From assembly GCA_046635845.1 (NCBI GenBank), contig JAQQXN010000004.1: a stretch of DNA of 62,684 nt, one strand, 5' to 3'. The DNA is from UBA168 sp011055275 (GTDB lineage: Archaea; Thermoproteota; Thermoprotei_A; Marsarchaeales; UBA168). Below are positions 1 to 9,019 of the stretch, piece by piece. The position numbers and the translations under genes are program-made. The notes beneath the pieces were generated by a model. The model ran no database searches. It saw only the letters and a list, made by a program, of their open reading frames with translations, and was not told the DNA's origin. The first letter of the stretch is position 1. Every line of letters begins with the position of its first letter.

Positions 1-1
1 G

Positions 2-1312
2 CTCAACGACTCGGCCATCGAGTTCAACCTAATTCACCCGTACGCTTGGTTCGCGAGCGACATAGCTGCGGGAGGATGGGGTGATCTCATCGATCCCGCC
101 TTCGTTGATGCCCACGGAGGAGTTCAGGCCAACCAGCCCAACTCCTACATCAACACCAACGGGGCCATAGGCAGCGGCCCATACGTCATATCCTCGGTTG
201 GCTCAGAGATGTCAAGCATAACCCTCAAGGCAAACCCCAACTACTGGGCAGCCAAGGCCTCAAACGTACCATCAGTCATAGCTCCGGCTAAGATCGAGAA
301 CGTGATCATAGAGTACGGTGCCTCTCACTCCGATAGGCTGGAAGAGTTCGACACGAATCAGGCCCAGCTCAGCTACGTCTCCATTCCCTACTTCGGCGAC
401 ATATATGACGGTTACCAGTACGCGCACGAGGTGCCGTTCAGCGCCATAATAAACAACAAGGGGCTGACGCCGGGAGTTGGATACATAGCGCTTAACAACC
501 AGGTGTTCCCGACTAACATAACGGACTTCAGGCTTGCCCTCGTCCACGCCGTGAACTATACCGACATAATCAATACCATATTGACATTCAATGGAACTGC
601 GTACGGTGCAATGTACGTTGGCCCCATATCGCCTGGCATGCCGTTCTACGATCCAGAAAACTACAAGCCGTATTCCTATAACGTCACGCTGGCTGAGCAG
701 TACCTAAACGAGGCCGGACAGCAGGGCGACTTCTACGTGACCTTGCCAAACGGCTCGACCCTTGGTAACTCTAACGGCAAGGCACTTCAGCCGCTCACCA
801 TATACACGCTGACGCCGGTAACCCCCACCGAGGAGACGGAGTTCGAGATAATACAGAAGGACCTATCTCAGATAGGCCTGAGCGTCTCGCTGTATCCGGT
901 GGAGGCGTCCGTAACCGATACCTGGACTACGGCAAGCGGGACCCCAGCGCTGGTCATGCTCGGATGGTTCCCAGACTGGCCTGACTCCGTGTATCAGCAG
1001 CTCATCGTTCAGACCAGCCCAGAGTACGGCGGCTTGGCCGGAAACCTCGCTTGGATGAACAACACCCAGCTCAACACGCTTTACAACACCCTGCCGTGGG
1101 AAACCAACAAGGCTGAGCAGCAGCAGGGGGTGGCCCAAGCCTACAGCATAATCTACAACCAGGCGCCATACGTCTGGCTCCCAGAGGGATACACTTACTG
1201 GTTCCAGCAGCCGTACCTACACGGTGTTGTATACAACCCGTTCGTTGGGTATAGGTACAACACCATGTACTACTCTAACTACACCATAACATACAACGTG
1301 ACAACATCGTAG
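2..1312 (+). CDS. dppA: Peptide ABC transporter substrate-binding protein (SBP family 5), 5' end outside window
   Basis: The frame is open from base 2, so the N-terminus and any signal peptide lie off the window; about 436 residues are visible. They match the second half of a family 5 oligopeptide-binding protein. The GSGPY motif that closes the first lobe is followed by an ITLKANPNYW strand, then the C-terminal lobe with FRLALVHAVN (the usual FRxAxxxAxd motif). The protein would sit outside the membrane and hand peptides to the permeases encoded next. Several N-x-S/T sequons near the end suggest surface glycosylation. It ends without a membrane anchor, unlike the second binding protein at 27.6-30.3 kb. 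It is the first visible gene of a five-gene operon. The peptide substrate is inferred from family and operon. Confidence 0.9.
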   Translation, partial: LNDSAIEFNLIHPYAWFASDIAAGGWGDLIDPAFVDAHGGVQANQPNSYINTNGAIGSGPYVISSVGSEMSSITLKANPNYWAAKASNVPSVIAPAKIENVIIEYGASHSDRLEEFDTNQAQLSYVSIPYFGDIYDGYQYAHEVPFSAIINNKGLTPGVGYIALNNQVFPTNITDFRLALVHAVNYTDIINTILTFNGTAYGAMYVGPISPGMPFYDPENYKPYSYNVTLAEQYLNEAGQQGDFYVTLPNGSTLGNSNGKALQPLTIYTLTPVTPTEETEFEIIQKDLSQIGLSVSLYPVEASVTDTWTTASGTPALVMLGWFPDWPDSVYQQLIVQTSPEYGGLAGNLAWMNNTQLNTLYNTLPWETNKAEQQQGVAQAYSIIYNQAPYVWLPEGYTYWFQQPYLHGVVYNPFVGYRYNTMYYSNYTITYNVTTS

Positions 1313-1327
1313 GAGGTAATGAAACGC

Positions 1328-2359
1328 ATGCAGTCTAACTTCATTTTTTTCCTCATTAGAAGAATCATCAATGCCTTGGTTACCTTGGTGCTCCTTGTGC
1401 TTCTCGTGTTCGTCATAATACACGTAATCCTTCCCACGCCGCAGGCGATGGCCAAGGTTTACATAGGAAGTCAGCACTACACAACGGCTGAGCTCAACTC
1501 CGTCATCGAAAGGTACGGGCTGAATGAGCCGCTTTACGTTCAATTCTTCAAGTACGTGATCGACGTGTTCACCGGTAACTTTGGACTTGATAGCCTATAC
1601 AAGGTTCCTGAGATGCAGCTGCTCGATAAGTTCATACCAATTACTTTGGAATTTGTTCTCATAGCGATCGCGCTACAGGTGGTCATAGGAGTGTTTGCGG
1701 GTGGTTTTGCGGCCATGTACAGGGGACAGGTGCCGGACTGGATAATAAAGGTGCTTTACCTCGTAGCGTGGGCTGCCCCCGTTTTCCTCCTAGCCACCTT
1801 AATGCAGTTCGCTTTCGCCTACGACCTGAAGGTCCTTCCGGCGCTGAACATGGCGAACCCCGTTCTAGTACCTCCAAAGCCCATAACCGGATATCCACTC
1901 ATTGATGCCGCCATCGAGGGCGATTGGACTTACTTTGACTCGCTGCTTACCCACATGGTTCTTCCGGTGCTTGCCATAGCCATAGCGGGCTTCGGCCTAA
2001 CGACTAGGATCATGAGGAGTAGTGCGGTGGAGGTTTTCGACAAGGACTACGTGAAACTTGCGTACATGAAGGGCCTAAGCAACGGGAAGGTGCTCTTCGG
2101 AACCGTTTTCAGGAACGCACTCATACCCATAGTGACGCTGACAGCCATTCAGTTCGGCTTCGCGGTCTCTGGAGCTGTGGTCATAGAGGACGTTTTCCTG
2201 TACAAGGGCATGGGCTTCTTCCTTTACCAGTCCGTCACGAGCATGGACTACGTGGCGATAATAGCTACCACCATAATAGTGGGCATATCGGTGATAATAG
2301 CGAACTTCGCGGCCGACCTCCTTTATGCCGTGGTCGACCCGAGGGTAAAGCTGGAATGA
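1328..2359 (+). CDS. dppB: Peptide ABC transporter permease, DppB/OppB type
   Basis: This is a membrane permease of about 343 residues. An N-terminal transmembrane segment is followed by an extracellular stretch, then five more hydrophobic segments. The cytoplasmic EAA-like loop reads KDYVKLAYMKGLSNGKVLF, and the C-terminus ends DPRVKLE, as in DppB proteins. It would form one half of the membrane channel with the next gene. A ribosome binding site GGAGGT at 1313-1318 lies directly against the ATG at 1319 but about 9 nt before the ATG at 1328. I therefore prefer 1328; 1319 is the alternative. It lies 15 nt after the binding-protein gene. Confidence 0.92.
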   Translation: MQSNFIFFLIRRIINALVTLVLLVLLVFVIIHVILPTPQAMAKVYIGSQHYTTAELNSVIERYGLNEPLYVQFFKYVIDVFTGNFGLDSLYKVPEMQLLDKFIPITLEFVLIAIALQVVIGVFAGGFAAMYRGQVPDWIIKVLYLVAWAAPVFLLATLMQFAFAYDLKVLPALNMANPVLVPPKPITGYPLIDAAIEGDWTYFDSLLTHMVLPVLAIAIAGFGLTTRIMRSSAVEVFDKDYVKLAYMKGLSNGKVLFGTVFRNALIPIVTLTAIQFGFAVSGAVVIEDVFLYKGMGFFLYQSVTSMDYVAIIATTIIVGISVIIANFAADLLYAVVDPRVKLE

Positions 2360-2369
2360 GGTGACGAGA

Positions 2370-3335
2370 TTGAAGACAATGGACATAATAAAGAAGGCGC
2401 TTGGCTTCAGGGGCGACGTTGATGCGCAGGCTTCAACTAACAGGAGTTCGCAGAACCTCTCGACGTTTTACTACCTTAGGCACAAGAAGGAAGCAATTGT
2501 GGGGATGACGATAATAACGGTGTTCGTGGTCTGGTCCGTAATAGAGGGTTCCCTTCAGCTCATAGGGGATTACCTGAGGAAGCCTTCACTGGGCTGGGTG
2601 CTGCTTCCTCACGATCCCATAGCCTCTCCAAATATAGCGACGAGCCTCTTGCCTCCATCGCTCAGTTACCCACTCGGCACGAACTTTGAGGGACAGGATA
2701 TACTTTCGAGGCTTATGTATGCGGCTCCAAAGGACGCCATGGCCGCCTTCCTGGTAGTGGTCTCAGCGGTGATAGTGGGAGGATTGCTCGGAATTGCGGC
2801 TGGCTACTACGGCGGGTGGATAGACGAGATACTCATGAGGCTTACCGACGCGTTCCTTGCCATCCCTGGGCTCATACTGGCCATAGCGCTTAGCATACTC
2901 ATAGGCCCGGGCTTTAACTCGGTGCTTATCTCGCTTACCATAATATGGTGGCCCGTTTACGCTAGGCTGTTCAGGGGGCAGACGTTGACGCTGAAGTACA
3001 GGGGATTCGTGGAGATTTCCAGGCTGTTTGGGGTCAGCGAGTTCAAAGTGTTGTTCAAGCACATCTTCATGAACGCAGTAGACCCAATAATAGCTTACAT
3101 GGCCCTCGACTTCGGTACCGTTATACTCACTTACTCGACCCTTGCGTTCTTGGGAATAGGTGTTCAGCCTCCCTATCCCGAATGGGGATCGATGGCATCC
3201 AATGGTCTTAGCTTCTTCCCTAGGGCATGGTGGTACACGTTCTTCCCTAGCCTCACGATACTTCTTGTGGTGATAGGCTTCATACTCTTCGGAGACAGCT
3301 TCCAGGACGTGATATCAGGGAGGGTTGTGGATTGA
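2370..3335 (+). CDS. dppC: Peptide ABC transporter permease, DppC/OppC type
   Basis: This is the second permease of the first peptide importer, about 321 residues. It has the DppC layout: a cytoplasmic N-terminus, TM1 (VGMTIITVFVVW), an external loop containing HPLGTN-like SYPLGTNFEGQDILSR, then the core permease domain. The EAA loop is around RGFVEISRLFGVSEFKVLFKH and the C-terminus is FGDSFQDVISGRV. The SD-like GAGGTGA at 2358-2364 is 5 nt before a TTG at 2370, which I take as the start; a GTG at 2361 and an ATG at 2379 are alternatives. It is nearly contiguous with dppB, so the two are probably translated together. Confidence 0.92.
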   Translation: MKTMDIIKKALGFRGDVDAQASTNRSSQNLSTFYYLRHKKEAIVGMTIITVFVVWSVIEGSLQLIGDYLRKPSLGWVLLPHDPIASPNIATSLLPPSLSYPLGTNFEGQDILSRLMYAAPKDAMAAFLVVVSAVIVGGLLGIAAGYYGGWIDEILMRLTDAFLAIPGLILAIALSILIGPGFNSVLISLTIIWWPVYARLFRGQTLTLKYRGFVEISRLFGVSEFKVLFKHIFMNAVDPIIAYMALDFGTVILTYSTLAFLGIGVQPPYPEWGSMASNGLSFFPRAWWYTFFPSLTILLVVIGFILFGDSFQDVISGRVVD

Positions 3336-4306
3336 ACGCTCTCGAGATAAGGGACCTATCCGTTTACTATAGAACGCCACTGGGAAAAGTCAAGGTGCTT
3401 GATTCTCTGGATGCCGACTTTCCTGAGTCGAAGACGACGGGCATAGTGGGCGAGAGCGGTTCGGGTAAATCTACGCTCGGCTTCGCCATCACGCGGCTCC
3501 TGCCTCCTACCGCGGTAGTGGAGGGAAGCATCAAGTACTACGGAGACGACCTCATGAAATTGCCAGCGAAGAAAATGAGGGAGGTCAGGGGTACTGGAGT
3601 TTTCATGATAATGCAAGACCCGTTCAGCAGCCTTAACCCGGTGAAGAGGGTTGGCGATCAGTTGCTTGAGGCCTTACAGGTCAGATACGAAAGAAGGGGA
3701 GAGGGCTTCGACTACGCAACCGCTAGAAAGGAAGCCCTAAAGAGGCTCAGCGACGTGAAACTCCCGGATCCCGATCTCGTGATGAGCAAGTACCCATATC
3801 AGCTATCTGGAGGGCAGATCCAAAGGGTTGTCATAGCTATGGGTCTGCTTCTGGAGCCCAAGGTAATAATAGCCGATGAGCCAACTTCCGCTCTTGACGT
3901 AAGCATACAGGCCCAAGTCATCTCGTTGCTCAGGGAGTTGCAGGAGAGCTATGGGATGACGCTGCTCTTCATAACGCATGATTTGGCCGTTGCCACCGCG
4001 GTTTCCGATAACGTTATCATACTTTATGCCGGAAGGATAATGGAGCAGGGCAGCATGGCGGACGCCATAAGGAAGCCATTGCATCCTTACACTCAAGGAT
4101 TACTTAAGAGCTTCCCATCTGGAAACTACAAGGAAGGCAAGCTTTACTCGCTAAAAGGCCTGCCCCCATCGTTCTTCGACCTGCCGTCTGGATGCAGGTT
4201 TTCCGACAGGTGCCCGTATGCCTTTGACAGGTGCTATAAAGAAGAACCGCAAGTTTATCGGGTGGAAGATAGAAATGTGAGGTGTTTCCTGTATGACAAG
4301 CGTTGA
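3332..4306 (+). CDS. dppD: Peptide ABC transporter ATP-binding protein, DppD type
   Basis: This is a cytoplasmic ATPase of 324 residues that powers the importer. Walker A is GESGSGKST near residue 42, the signature is LSGGQ, and Walker B is IIADEPTSALD followed by the H-loop ITHD. The C-terminal oligopeptide/dipeptide extension carries four cysteines (CRFSDRCPYAFDRC then CF). In some DppD proteins this motif holds a 4Fe-4S cluster; that is family knowledge, not shown here. The TTG start at 3332 overlaps the dppC stop by 4 nt, which implies translational coupling. It probably pairs with the next ATPase as a heterodimer. Confidence 0.93.
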   Translation: MNALEIRDLSVYYRTPLGKVKVLDSLDADFPESKTTGIVGESGSGKSTLGFAITRLLPPTAVVEGSIKYYGDDLMKLPAKKMREVRGTGVFMIMQDPFSSLNPVKRVGDQLLEALQVRYERRGEGFDYATARKEALKRLSDVKLPDPDLVMSKYPYQLSGGQIQRVVIAMGLLLEPKVIIADEPTSALDVSIQAQVISLLRELQESYGMTLLFITHDLAVATAVSDNVIILYAGRIMEQGSMADAIRKPLHPYTQGLLKSFPSGNYKEGKLYSLKGLPPSFFDLPSGCRFSDRCPYAFDRCYKEEPQVYRVEDRNVRCFLYDKR

Positions 4307-5282
4307 GAAAGAAGAGGCAACTGAGGAGTACATGGTACGCGCTGTGGACCTTACTAAGTACTTCCCGGCGGAGAAGGTAGGTCTGCTGGAAAGGCTAACC
4401 GGGAAGAAAGAGAGATACGTGAGGGCCGTAGATCATGTGGACATGCTGCTAAGAAAGGGGCTCACGACAGCCCTTGTAGGGGAGAGCGGATCCGGCAAAA
4501 CGACCATAGGTAGAATGCTGGCTACGCTGGAAACCCCTACCTCAGGTACCGTTTACTATGGCGATCTAGTCTTGAGTAAACAAACGTTATCCCAGATACG
4601 CAAGAGAGTTCAGATCGTATTTCAAAACCCATATGAAAGCCTAGATCCTAGGATGTCGATAAAGGAGATCGTCGAAGAACCGTTGGTGAAAATAAAATCG
4701 GAAGAAAAGGAGAAGCGGGTCAAGGAGGTGCTATCGGCAGTGGGCCTTAACTACGATGACATATACTACAGAAAGGCGAGAGACCTCTCCGGAGGCCAAA
4801 GGCAAAGGGTTGCGGTGGCCCGTGCCATGGCCGCGGATCCCGAGTTCATAGTGCTTGACGAGCCCACGTCAGCGCTCGATGCAAGCGTTCAGTCCCAAGT
4901 CCTAAACCTATTGGTTGACCTTAGAGAGGAGTTTGGGTACACTTACCTGTTCATAACTCACAACATGATGGTTGCACGTTACATCTCAGACTACATATAC
5001 GTTATGTACGCAGGAAAGATCGTCGAGACGGGTAAGACGGAAGAGGTGTTCGAGAATCCGCTCCATCCATACACGAAGCTTCTGCTTAAGTCGGTGCCGC
5101 ACCTAGAGCCCGGAGCCAGGTTAGAACCCATGAGCGGGGAAGCACCAAGCCTGCTCAATCCTCCTTCTGGGTGTAGGTTTAACCCGCGTTGCCCCTTCGC
5201 GACCGAGAAGTGCAGGCAACAGGAGCCGCCACTAGTAGACGTGCAAGGGCACAGAGTTGCGTGCCATCTTTACGATAAGTGA
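4293..5282 (+). CDS. dppF: Peptide ABC transporter ATP-binding protein, DppF type
   Basis: This is the second ATPase of the first importer, 329 residues. It shows Walker A GESGSGKTT, signature LSGGQ, Walker B FIVLDEPTSALD, H-loop ITHN, and the C-terminal cysteine motif CRFNPRCPFATEKC. The histidine after the switch is followed by N rather than the usual D, a minor variation. The ATG at 4293 overlaps dppD by 14 nt. It is the last gene of the operon; a promoter for gins23 starts 20 nt after its stop. Confidence 0.93.
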   Translation: MTSVEKEEATEEYMVRAVDLTKYFPAEKVGLLERLTGKKERYVRAVDHVDMLLRKGLTTALVGESGSGKTTIGRMLATLETPTSGTVYYGDLVLSKQTLSQIRKRVQIVFQNPYESLDPRMSIKEIVEEPLVKIKSEEKEKRVKEVLSAVGLNYDDIYYRKARDLSGGQRQRVAVARAMAADPEFIVLDEPTSALDASVQSQVLNLLVDLREEFGYTYLFITHNMMVARYISDYIYVMYAGKIVETGKTEEVFENPLHPYTKLLLKSVPHLEPGARLEPMSGEAPSLLNPPSGCRFNPRCPFATEKCRQQEPPLVDVQGHRVACHLYDK

Positions 5283-5301
5283 CTTTTCCTTTCGCGAAAT
5301 C

Positions 5302-5311
5302 CCTTTTATGC
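5302..5311 (+). promoter_or_regulatory. TATA-like box for gins23-mcm-rfcS
   Basis: The T-rich element CCTTTTATGC is centred about 27 nt before the ATG at 5334, the spacing expected for an archaeal leaderless transcript. No ribosome binding site precedes the ATG, which agrees with this. Confidence 0.55.
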
Positions 5312-5333
5312 CGCTGCGCTTTTTTCCTTTGAT

Positions 5334-5903
5334 ATGGAAAACAGGTACATGGGGGTTTCTTCCCTCAGCTGGGCGCAATACCTGATGGAGGATGTGGAAG
5401 TTACGCCCAAGAAAAGCGGCACGTTCAGCCTTTCCAGCGGCCAATCTATCACGCTGGAAGAAGGGAAGAAGACTACCATAAAGAGATGGGCGGCTCGTGA
5501 ACTTGCCGAGTTTCTGGAGGTTCATGAGGAGGCGCTGTCGCCCAAAGAAGTGGCGCTCAGCGCATGGAAGGAAGAAAACGATGCCAGGAATCTGAAAAAG
5601 ATAGATCCACTTTTCTACTCGAGGGCTTCAGATAGCATGACTAGAGGGGGCGAAAAGGAGCTAAGGGCATCCATAAGCGAGCTCCTGTCGGTTCGCAAGC
5701 GGAAGATCATGGAAGCGGCTGTCACGGGAAGAGATGATGCCGAGTTTTACGACTCTATGACGGCCGAGGAGCGCAAGTTCTACGATGACTTGAAAAGATG
5801 CGTTGATGGTTGGCAGGAATTCCTGGTTTTGGTTCTCTCGGGGATTTCTCCCGTTGAAGGAGGTGGCAAAGTCGGCCGAGAAGCAACAGCAAATCGACGT
5901 TGA
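5334..5903 (+). CDS. gins23: GINS complex subunit, Gins23 type
   Basis: This 189-residue protein looks like archaeal Gins23. A small N-terminal beta domain ends in KRWAARELAEFLEV (the W-A-x-x-L GINS motif). A helical domain follows, with FYSRASD and a LSVRKRKIMEAA helix, which resembles the R-x-x-K-I motif of GINS A-domains. The beta-then-helical order is that of the Psf2/Psf3 class (Gins23), not Gins15. GINS joins MCM and GAN/Cdc45 in the replicative helicase. The gene lies directly upstream of mcm and overlaps it, the arrangement known from Sulfolobus. Sequence identity to known GINS is low, so the assignment rests on motifs and on the mcm linkage. Confidence 0.75.
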   Translation: MENRYMGVSSLSWAQYLMEDVEVTPKKSGTFSLSSGQSITLEEGKKTTIKRWAARELAEFLEVHEEALSPKEVALSAWKEENDARNLKKIDPLFYSRASDSMTRGGEKELRASISELLSVRKRKIMEAAVTGRDDAEFYDSMTAEERKFYDDLKRCVDGWQEFLVLVLSGISPVEGGGKVGREATANRR

Positions 5904-8022
5904 GGAGGCATTTGGAAACTTCTTGAGGGAATTTTCTGAGCCTGATCCAAAGGACCCGCAGAAAAACGTGGAAAAGTACAGGGATCTTGTGAGGGGCGTT
6001 GTCGCCAATAAGTCGAAGAGCCTTGTGGTCGAGTTCAAGGATCTGGTGGCCTTTGATCGCTCGTTGGCATCCGTCATAACTTCAGAGTACGATGCTCACG
6101 GTGAGGAGATTGATGCGGCTGCGACGAATTTGCTGGCAGTCGAAAGCCCTGATTACGCGAGCGCATTAAGAACGCTCAAAGTCAGGTTCAGAGACCTACC
6201 TGAAAAGACACCCATGCGGCGCCTCAGAAGTGACGTGCTTGGGAAGCTCGTTGAGTTTAAGGGCGTGGTCGTAAGAGCGTCAAGGGTTTCTCCATACGTT
6301 CAGAAGGCCGTTTATCAGTGCATGAGCTGCGGGACCACCGTTGAAATAACGGAGGGAAGGCGCATGAGGCCACCGGCTGTTTGCCCCAACCCCTCATGCC
6401 CTAGCCATCAGACAGGCATAACGCGCTTCAGGTTCCTTCTGAAGGAGAGCGTTCTGGTTGACAGGCAGAGGATAAGGGTTCAAGAAGAACAAGAGGAGGT
6501 CCCACCAGGCCAGTTGCCCACGTACGTGGACGTGGAGCTCTTCGATGACGTGGTTGACGTGGCTAGACCTGGGGACAGAGTTGACATAGTTGGCGTGCTG
6601 GAGGGAGAGCCAAGCCCCACGGATCCGCAAGATCGCATATTGGACACTTACTTTGTGGCCAATTACATAGAAGTTGTAGATAAGGGTTTTGAGGAAGTCC
6701 AGATAACCGATGAGGACGTAAAGCGCATAAAAGAGCTGGCGGCACTTCCCGACGTAAAGGAGAGGATATTATCTTCTATTGCCCCTCAGATATACGGCTT
6801 AGGCTACGTTAAGGAGGCCATAGCTCTCTCAATGTTTGGTTCTCAGCCCGTTTACGCTCCCGATGGTACTAGAATAAGGGGAGATATCCACATATTGCTG
6901 ATAGGCGATCCGGGTGTGGGAAAGAGCCAGCTTCTTCAGTTTGCCGCAAAGCTCGCCCCAAGGGGTATATACACTTCAGGAAAGGGAAGTAGCGCTGCTG
7001 GATTAACCGCGGCCGTGGTCAAGGACCAAAAGGGCGAATTCATGCTTGAAGCTGGGGCCATGGTCCTCGCTGACGGTGGGATAGCTTGCCTGGATGAGGT
7101 TGACAAGATGGACGAAAACGACAGGGTGGCCATACACCAAGCCATGGAGCAGCAGGTCACTTCCATAGCCAAGGCGGGCATAGTGGCCTCTTTGAACACG
7201 AGGGCCTCGGTGATAGCTGCAGCAAACCCCAAGCTTGGGCGCTACATGGATGACAGGACGGTAGGGGATAACGTGAACTTGCCGGTTACGATCCTCTCGC
7301 GTTTCGACCTTATATATATAATCAAGGACAAGCCTGACTCGCTCACGGATAAGATGCTCTCAGATCACATACTCAAGGTGCACATGGTGACCGAGCAAAA
7401 ACCAGCCATACCACCTCAGCTTCTGAGGAAATACATAAGCTACGCGAGAAGGTACGTGGCCCCTACCTTAAGCGAGGAAGCTGCGAACGCGCTGCAGGAG
7501 TTCTTCCTTAAGATGAGGGAGAGAAGTGTCTCATCAGATTCTCCTGTGGCCATAACTCCGAGGCAGTTGGAAGGGCTGATAAGGCTTACGAAAGCCGAAG
7601 CCAGGCTCAGGCTTAGGGACATGGCCACCGTTGAGGATGCCCAGGAAGCCATAAACCTGACCAAGATGTACCTGAGCCAGGTCGGTATCGATCCCGAAAC
7701 CGGCATGCCGGATATAGGCCCGGTGACCACTGGCATGACGCACACCCAGCAGAACAGGGCATCCCTGTTCTTGAAGACTCTTGAGGAAATGCTTGACGAA
7801 AGCAAGGGCGAGGACGTTGAGCTTGAGAAATTCAAGGAGGAATTGGCCGAAAAGGGAATGGGAGAGGCCGAGTTCGAGAGGCTTTACAGGTCTTTCCTAA
7901 GGGATGGCGAGATCTTTGAGCCGAGTCCTGGAAAGGTTAATTACGTAGGGAGGAGAAAGAAGTATGAGCGAAGGTCTCTGGGTAGAGAAGTACAGGCCAA
8001 GAAAGCTCGCCGATATGGTTGA
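5863..8022 (+). CDS. mcm: Replicative DNA helicase MCM
   Basis: This is the hexameric 3'-5' replicative helicase, about 719 residues from the GTG at 5863. It has an N-terminal helical domain, a zinc motif with CMSC near residue 152 and two further cysteines, and a beta hairpin domain. The AAA+ core carries Walker A GDPGVGKSQ near 348, Walker B CLDEVDKM near 410, sensor 1 ANPKLGRY, and the arginine finger SRFDL. A winged-helix tail is at the C-terminus. The frame is open back to an ATG at 5803, but that would overlap gins23 by 101 nt. Residues around IDVEEAFGNFL align with the known N-terminus of crenarchaeal MCMs, which favours GTG 5863 (or TTG 5854). It overlaps rfcS by 59 nt. Confidence 0.95.
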   Translation: MAKSAEKQQQIDVEEAFGNFLREFSEPDPKDPQKNVEKYRDLVRGVVANKSKSLVVEFKDLVAFDRSLASVITSEYDAHGEEIDAAATNLLAVESPDYASALRTLKVRFRDLPEKTPMRRLRSDVLGKLVEFKGVVVRASRVSPYVQKAVYQCMSCGTTVEITEGRRMRPPAVCPNPSCPSHQTGITRFRFLLKESVLVDRQRIRVQEEQEEVPPGQLPTYVDVELFDDVVDVARPGDRVDIVGVLEGEPSPTDPQDRILDTYFVANYIEVVDKGFEEVQITDEDVKRIKELAALPDVKERILSSIAPQIYGLGYVKEAIALSMFGSQPVYAPDGTRIRGDIHILLIGDPGVGKSQLLQFAAKLAPRGIYTSGKGSSAAGLTAAVVKDQKGEFMLEAGAMVLADGGIACLDEVDKMDENDRVAIHQAMEQQVTSIAKAGIVASLNTRASVIAAANPKLGRYMDDRTVGDNVNLPVTILSRFDLIYIIKDKPDSLTDKMLSDHILKVHMVTEQKPAIPPQLLRKYISYARRYVAPTLSEEAANALQEFFLKMRERSVSSDSPVAITPRQLEGLIRLTKAEARLRLRDMATVEDAQEAINLTKMYLSQVGIDPETGMPDIGPVTTGMTHTQQNRASLFLKTLEEMLDESKGEDVELEKFKEELAEKGMGEAEFERLYRSFLRDGEIFEPSPGKVNYVGRRKKYERRSLGREVQAKKARRYG

Positions 8023-8998
8023 TCAGGAAGAGGTAGTAAGGCGCCTTCAGATGTTCGTGAAGGAAAAAAACATGCCGCACTGCCTTTTTGTGGGTCCTCC
8101 CGGCACAGGAAAGACTACGGCAGCGCTTTGCCTAATAAACGAGCTTTTCGGCGATTCCGTTCGCGAGAATACTCTGGAAATGAACGCGAGCGATGAAAGG
8201 GGAATAAAGGTTATACAAGACCGCGTCAAGGAGTTCGCTCGCTCGGTTTCACTCGGGGAGATCCCGTTCAAGGTCATGATACTTGATGAGGCAGATAACA
8301 TGACCACCGATGCCCAGGAGGCGCTGAGGCGCACCATGGAGTTATACTCCGTGTCTTGTAGGTTCATACTCATCGGCAATTACTCGAGCAAGATAATCGA
8401 GCCTATACAGTCCCGCTGCGCAATATTCAGGTTCGGTTCGATTCCCGAGAGCGCCTTTGAGGCGCGGCTTGCAGATATAGCAAAGAAGGAGGGAAGGGAA
8501 CTCGATCAGGAGGCTGCTAAGCTCATATATGATTTTGCAGAAGGCGATATGAGGAAGGGAATAAACATCCTTCAGGCGGCTGCGGTTTCAAAGAAAATAG
8601 GTGTTGAGCAAGTTAGGCAAGTCGTAGGGGCGCTTGAATCTGGAGGTGCGTCGGACGCGCTTAAGCTGGCCATAGCTGGTGAGTTCTTAAAGGCGAGGTC
8701 GAGGCTCAGAGATTGGATGGCTTCCCAAGGCCTATCTGGAGTGGACGCGGCCAGGCAAATACACGATTCGTTGATAAGGATGCAGCTTGGAGAGGAGCTA
8801 AAGGCCCAAATACTCGAAGCGCTAGGTGATGCCGAGTTCAGGATAATAGAAGGCGGAGATGATCAGATACAAATGGACGCCTTCCTCGCGAAGGTGAGTG
8901 GCCTTGCCTGGAAGAAAAGGGCCGCGACTGGGACTCGAACCCAGAAAGTCGGCTCCACAGGCCGACGTGTTGCCCTTACACCACCGCGGCCACTATAA
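7964..8998 (+). CDS. rfcS: Replication factor C small subunit
   Basis: This is a clamp-loader ATPase subunit, 344 residues. It has the N-terminal WVEKYRP box, Walker A GPPGTGKTT, Walker B ILDEAD, sensor 1 (LIGNYSSK) and the SRC arginine-finger motif (QSRCAIFRF), followed by the collar domain. SD-like GGGAGGAG precedes the ATG. The last 26 or so codons are odd: no stop occurs until 8998, so the frame reads straight through the tRNA-His gene on the other strand. Without that tail the protein would be about 318 residues, near the family norm. No large subunit gene is in this window. Confidence 0.95.
   Translation: MSEGLWVEKYRPRKLADMVDQEEVVRRLQMFVKEKNMPHCLFVGPPGTGKTTAALCLINELFGDSVRENTLEMNASDERGIKVIQDRVKEFARSVSLGEIPFKVMILDEADNMTTDAQEALRRTMELYSVSCRFILIGNYSSKIIEPIQSRCAIFRFGSIPESAFEARLADIAKKEGRELDQEAAKLIYDFAEGDMRKGINILQAAAVSKKIGVEQVRQVVGALESGGASDALKLAIAGEFLKARSRLRDWMASQGLSGVDAARQIHDSLIRMQLGEELKAQILEALGDAEFRIIEGGDDQIQMDAFLAKVSGLAWKKRAATGTRTQKVGSTGRRVALTPPRPL
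8920..8990 (-). tRNA. tRNA-His (GTG anticodon)
   Basis: On the minus strand a full cloverleaf forms: acceptor GCCGCGG/TCGCGGC, D stem GTGT/ACAC, anticodon stem TCGGC/GCCGA with loop CTGTGGA (anticodon GTG), and T arm CTGGG/CCCAG with loop TTCGAGT. The base 5' of the acceptor (8991) is G and the discriminator (8920) is C, giving the G-1:C73 pair diagnostic of tRNA-His. CCA is not encoded. No intron is seen. The gene lies wholly inside the antisense 3' end of rfcS. Confidence 0.95.
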
Positions 8999-9019
8999 CC
9001 TTGTTTCAGGGAAAAAAGT

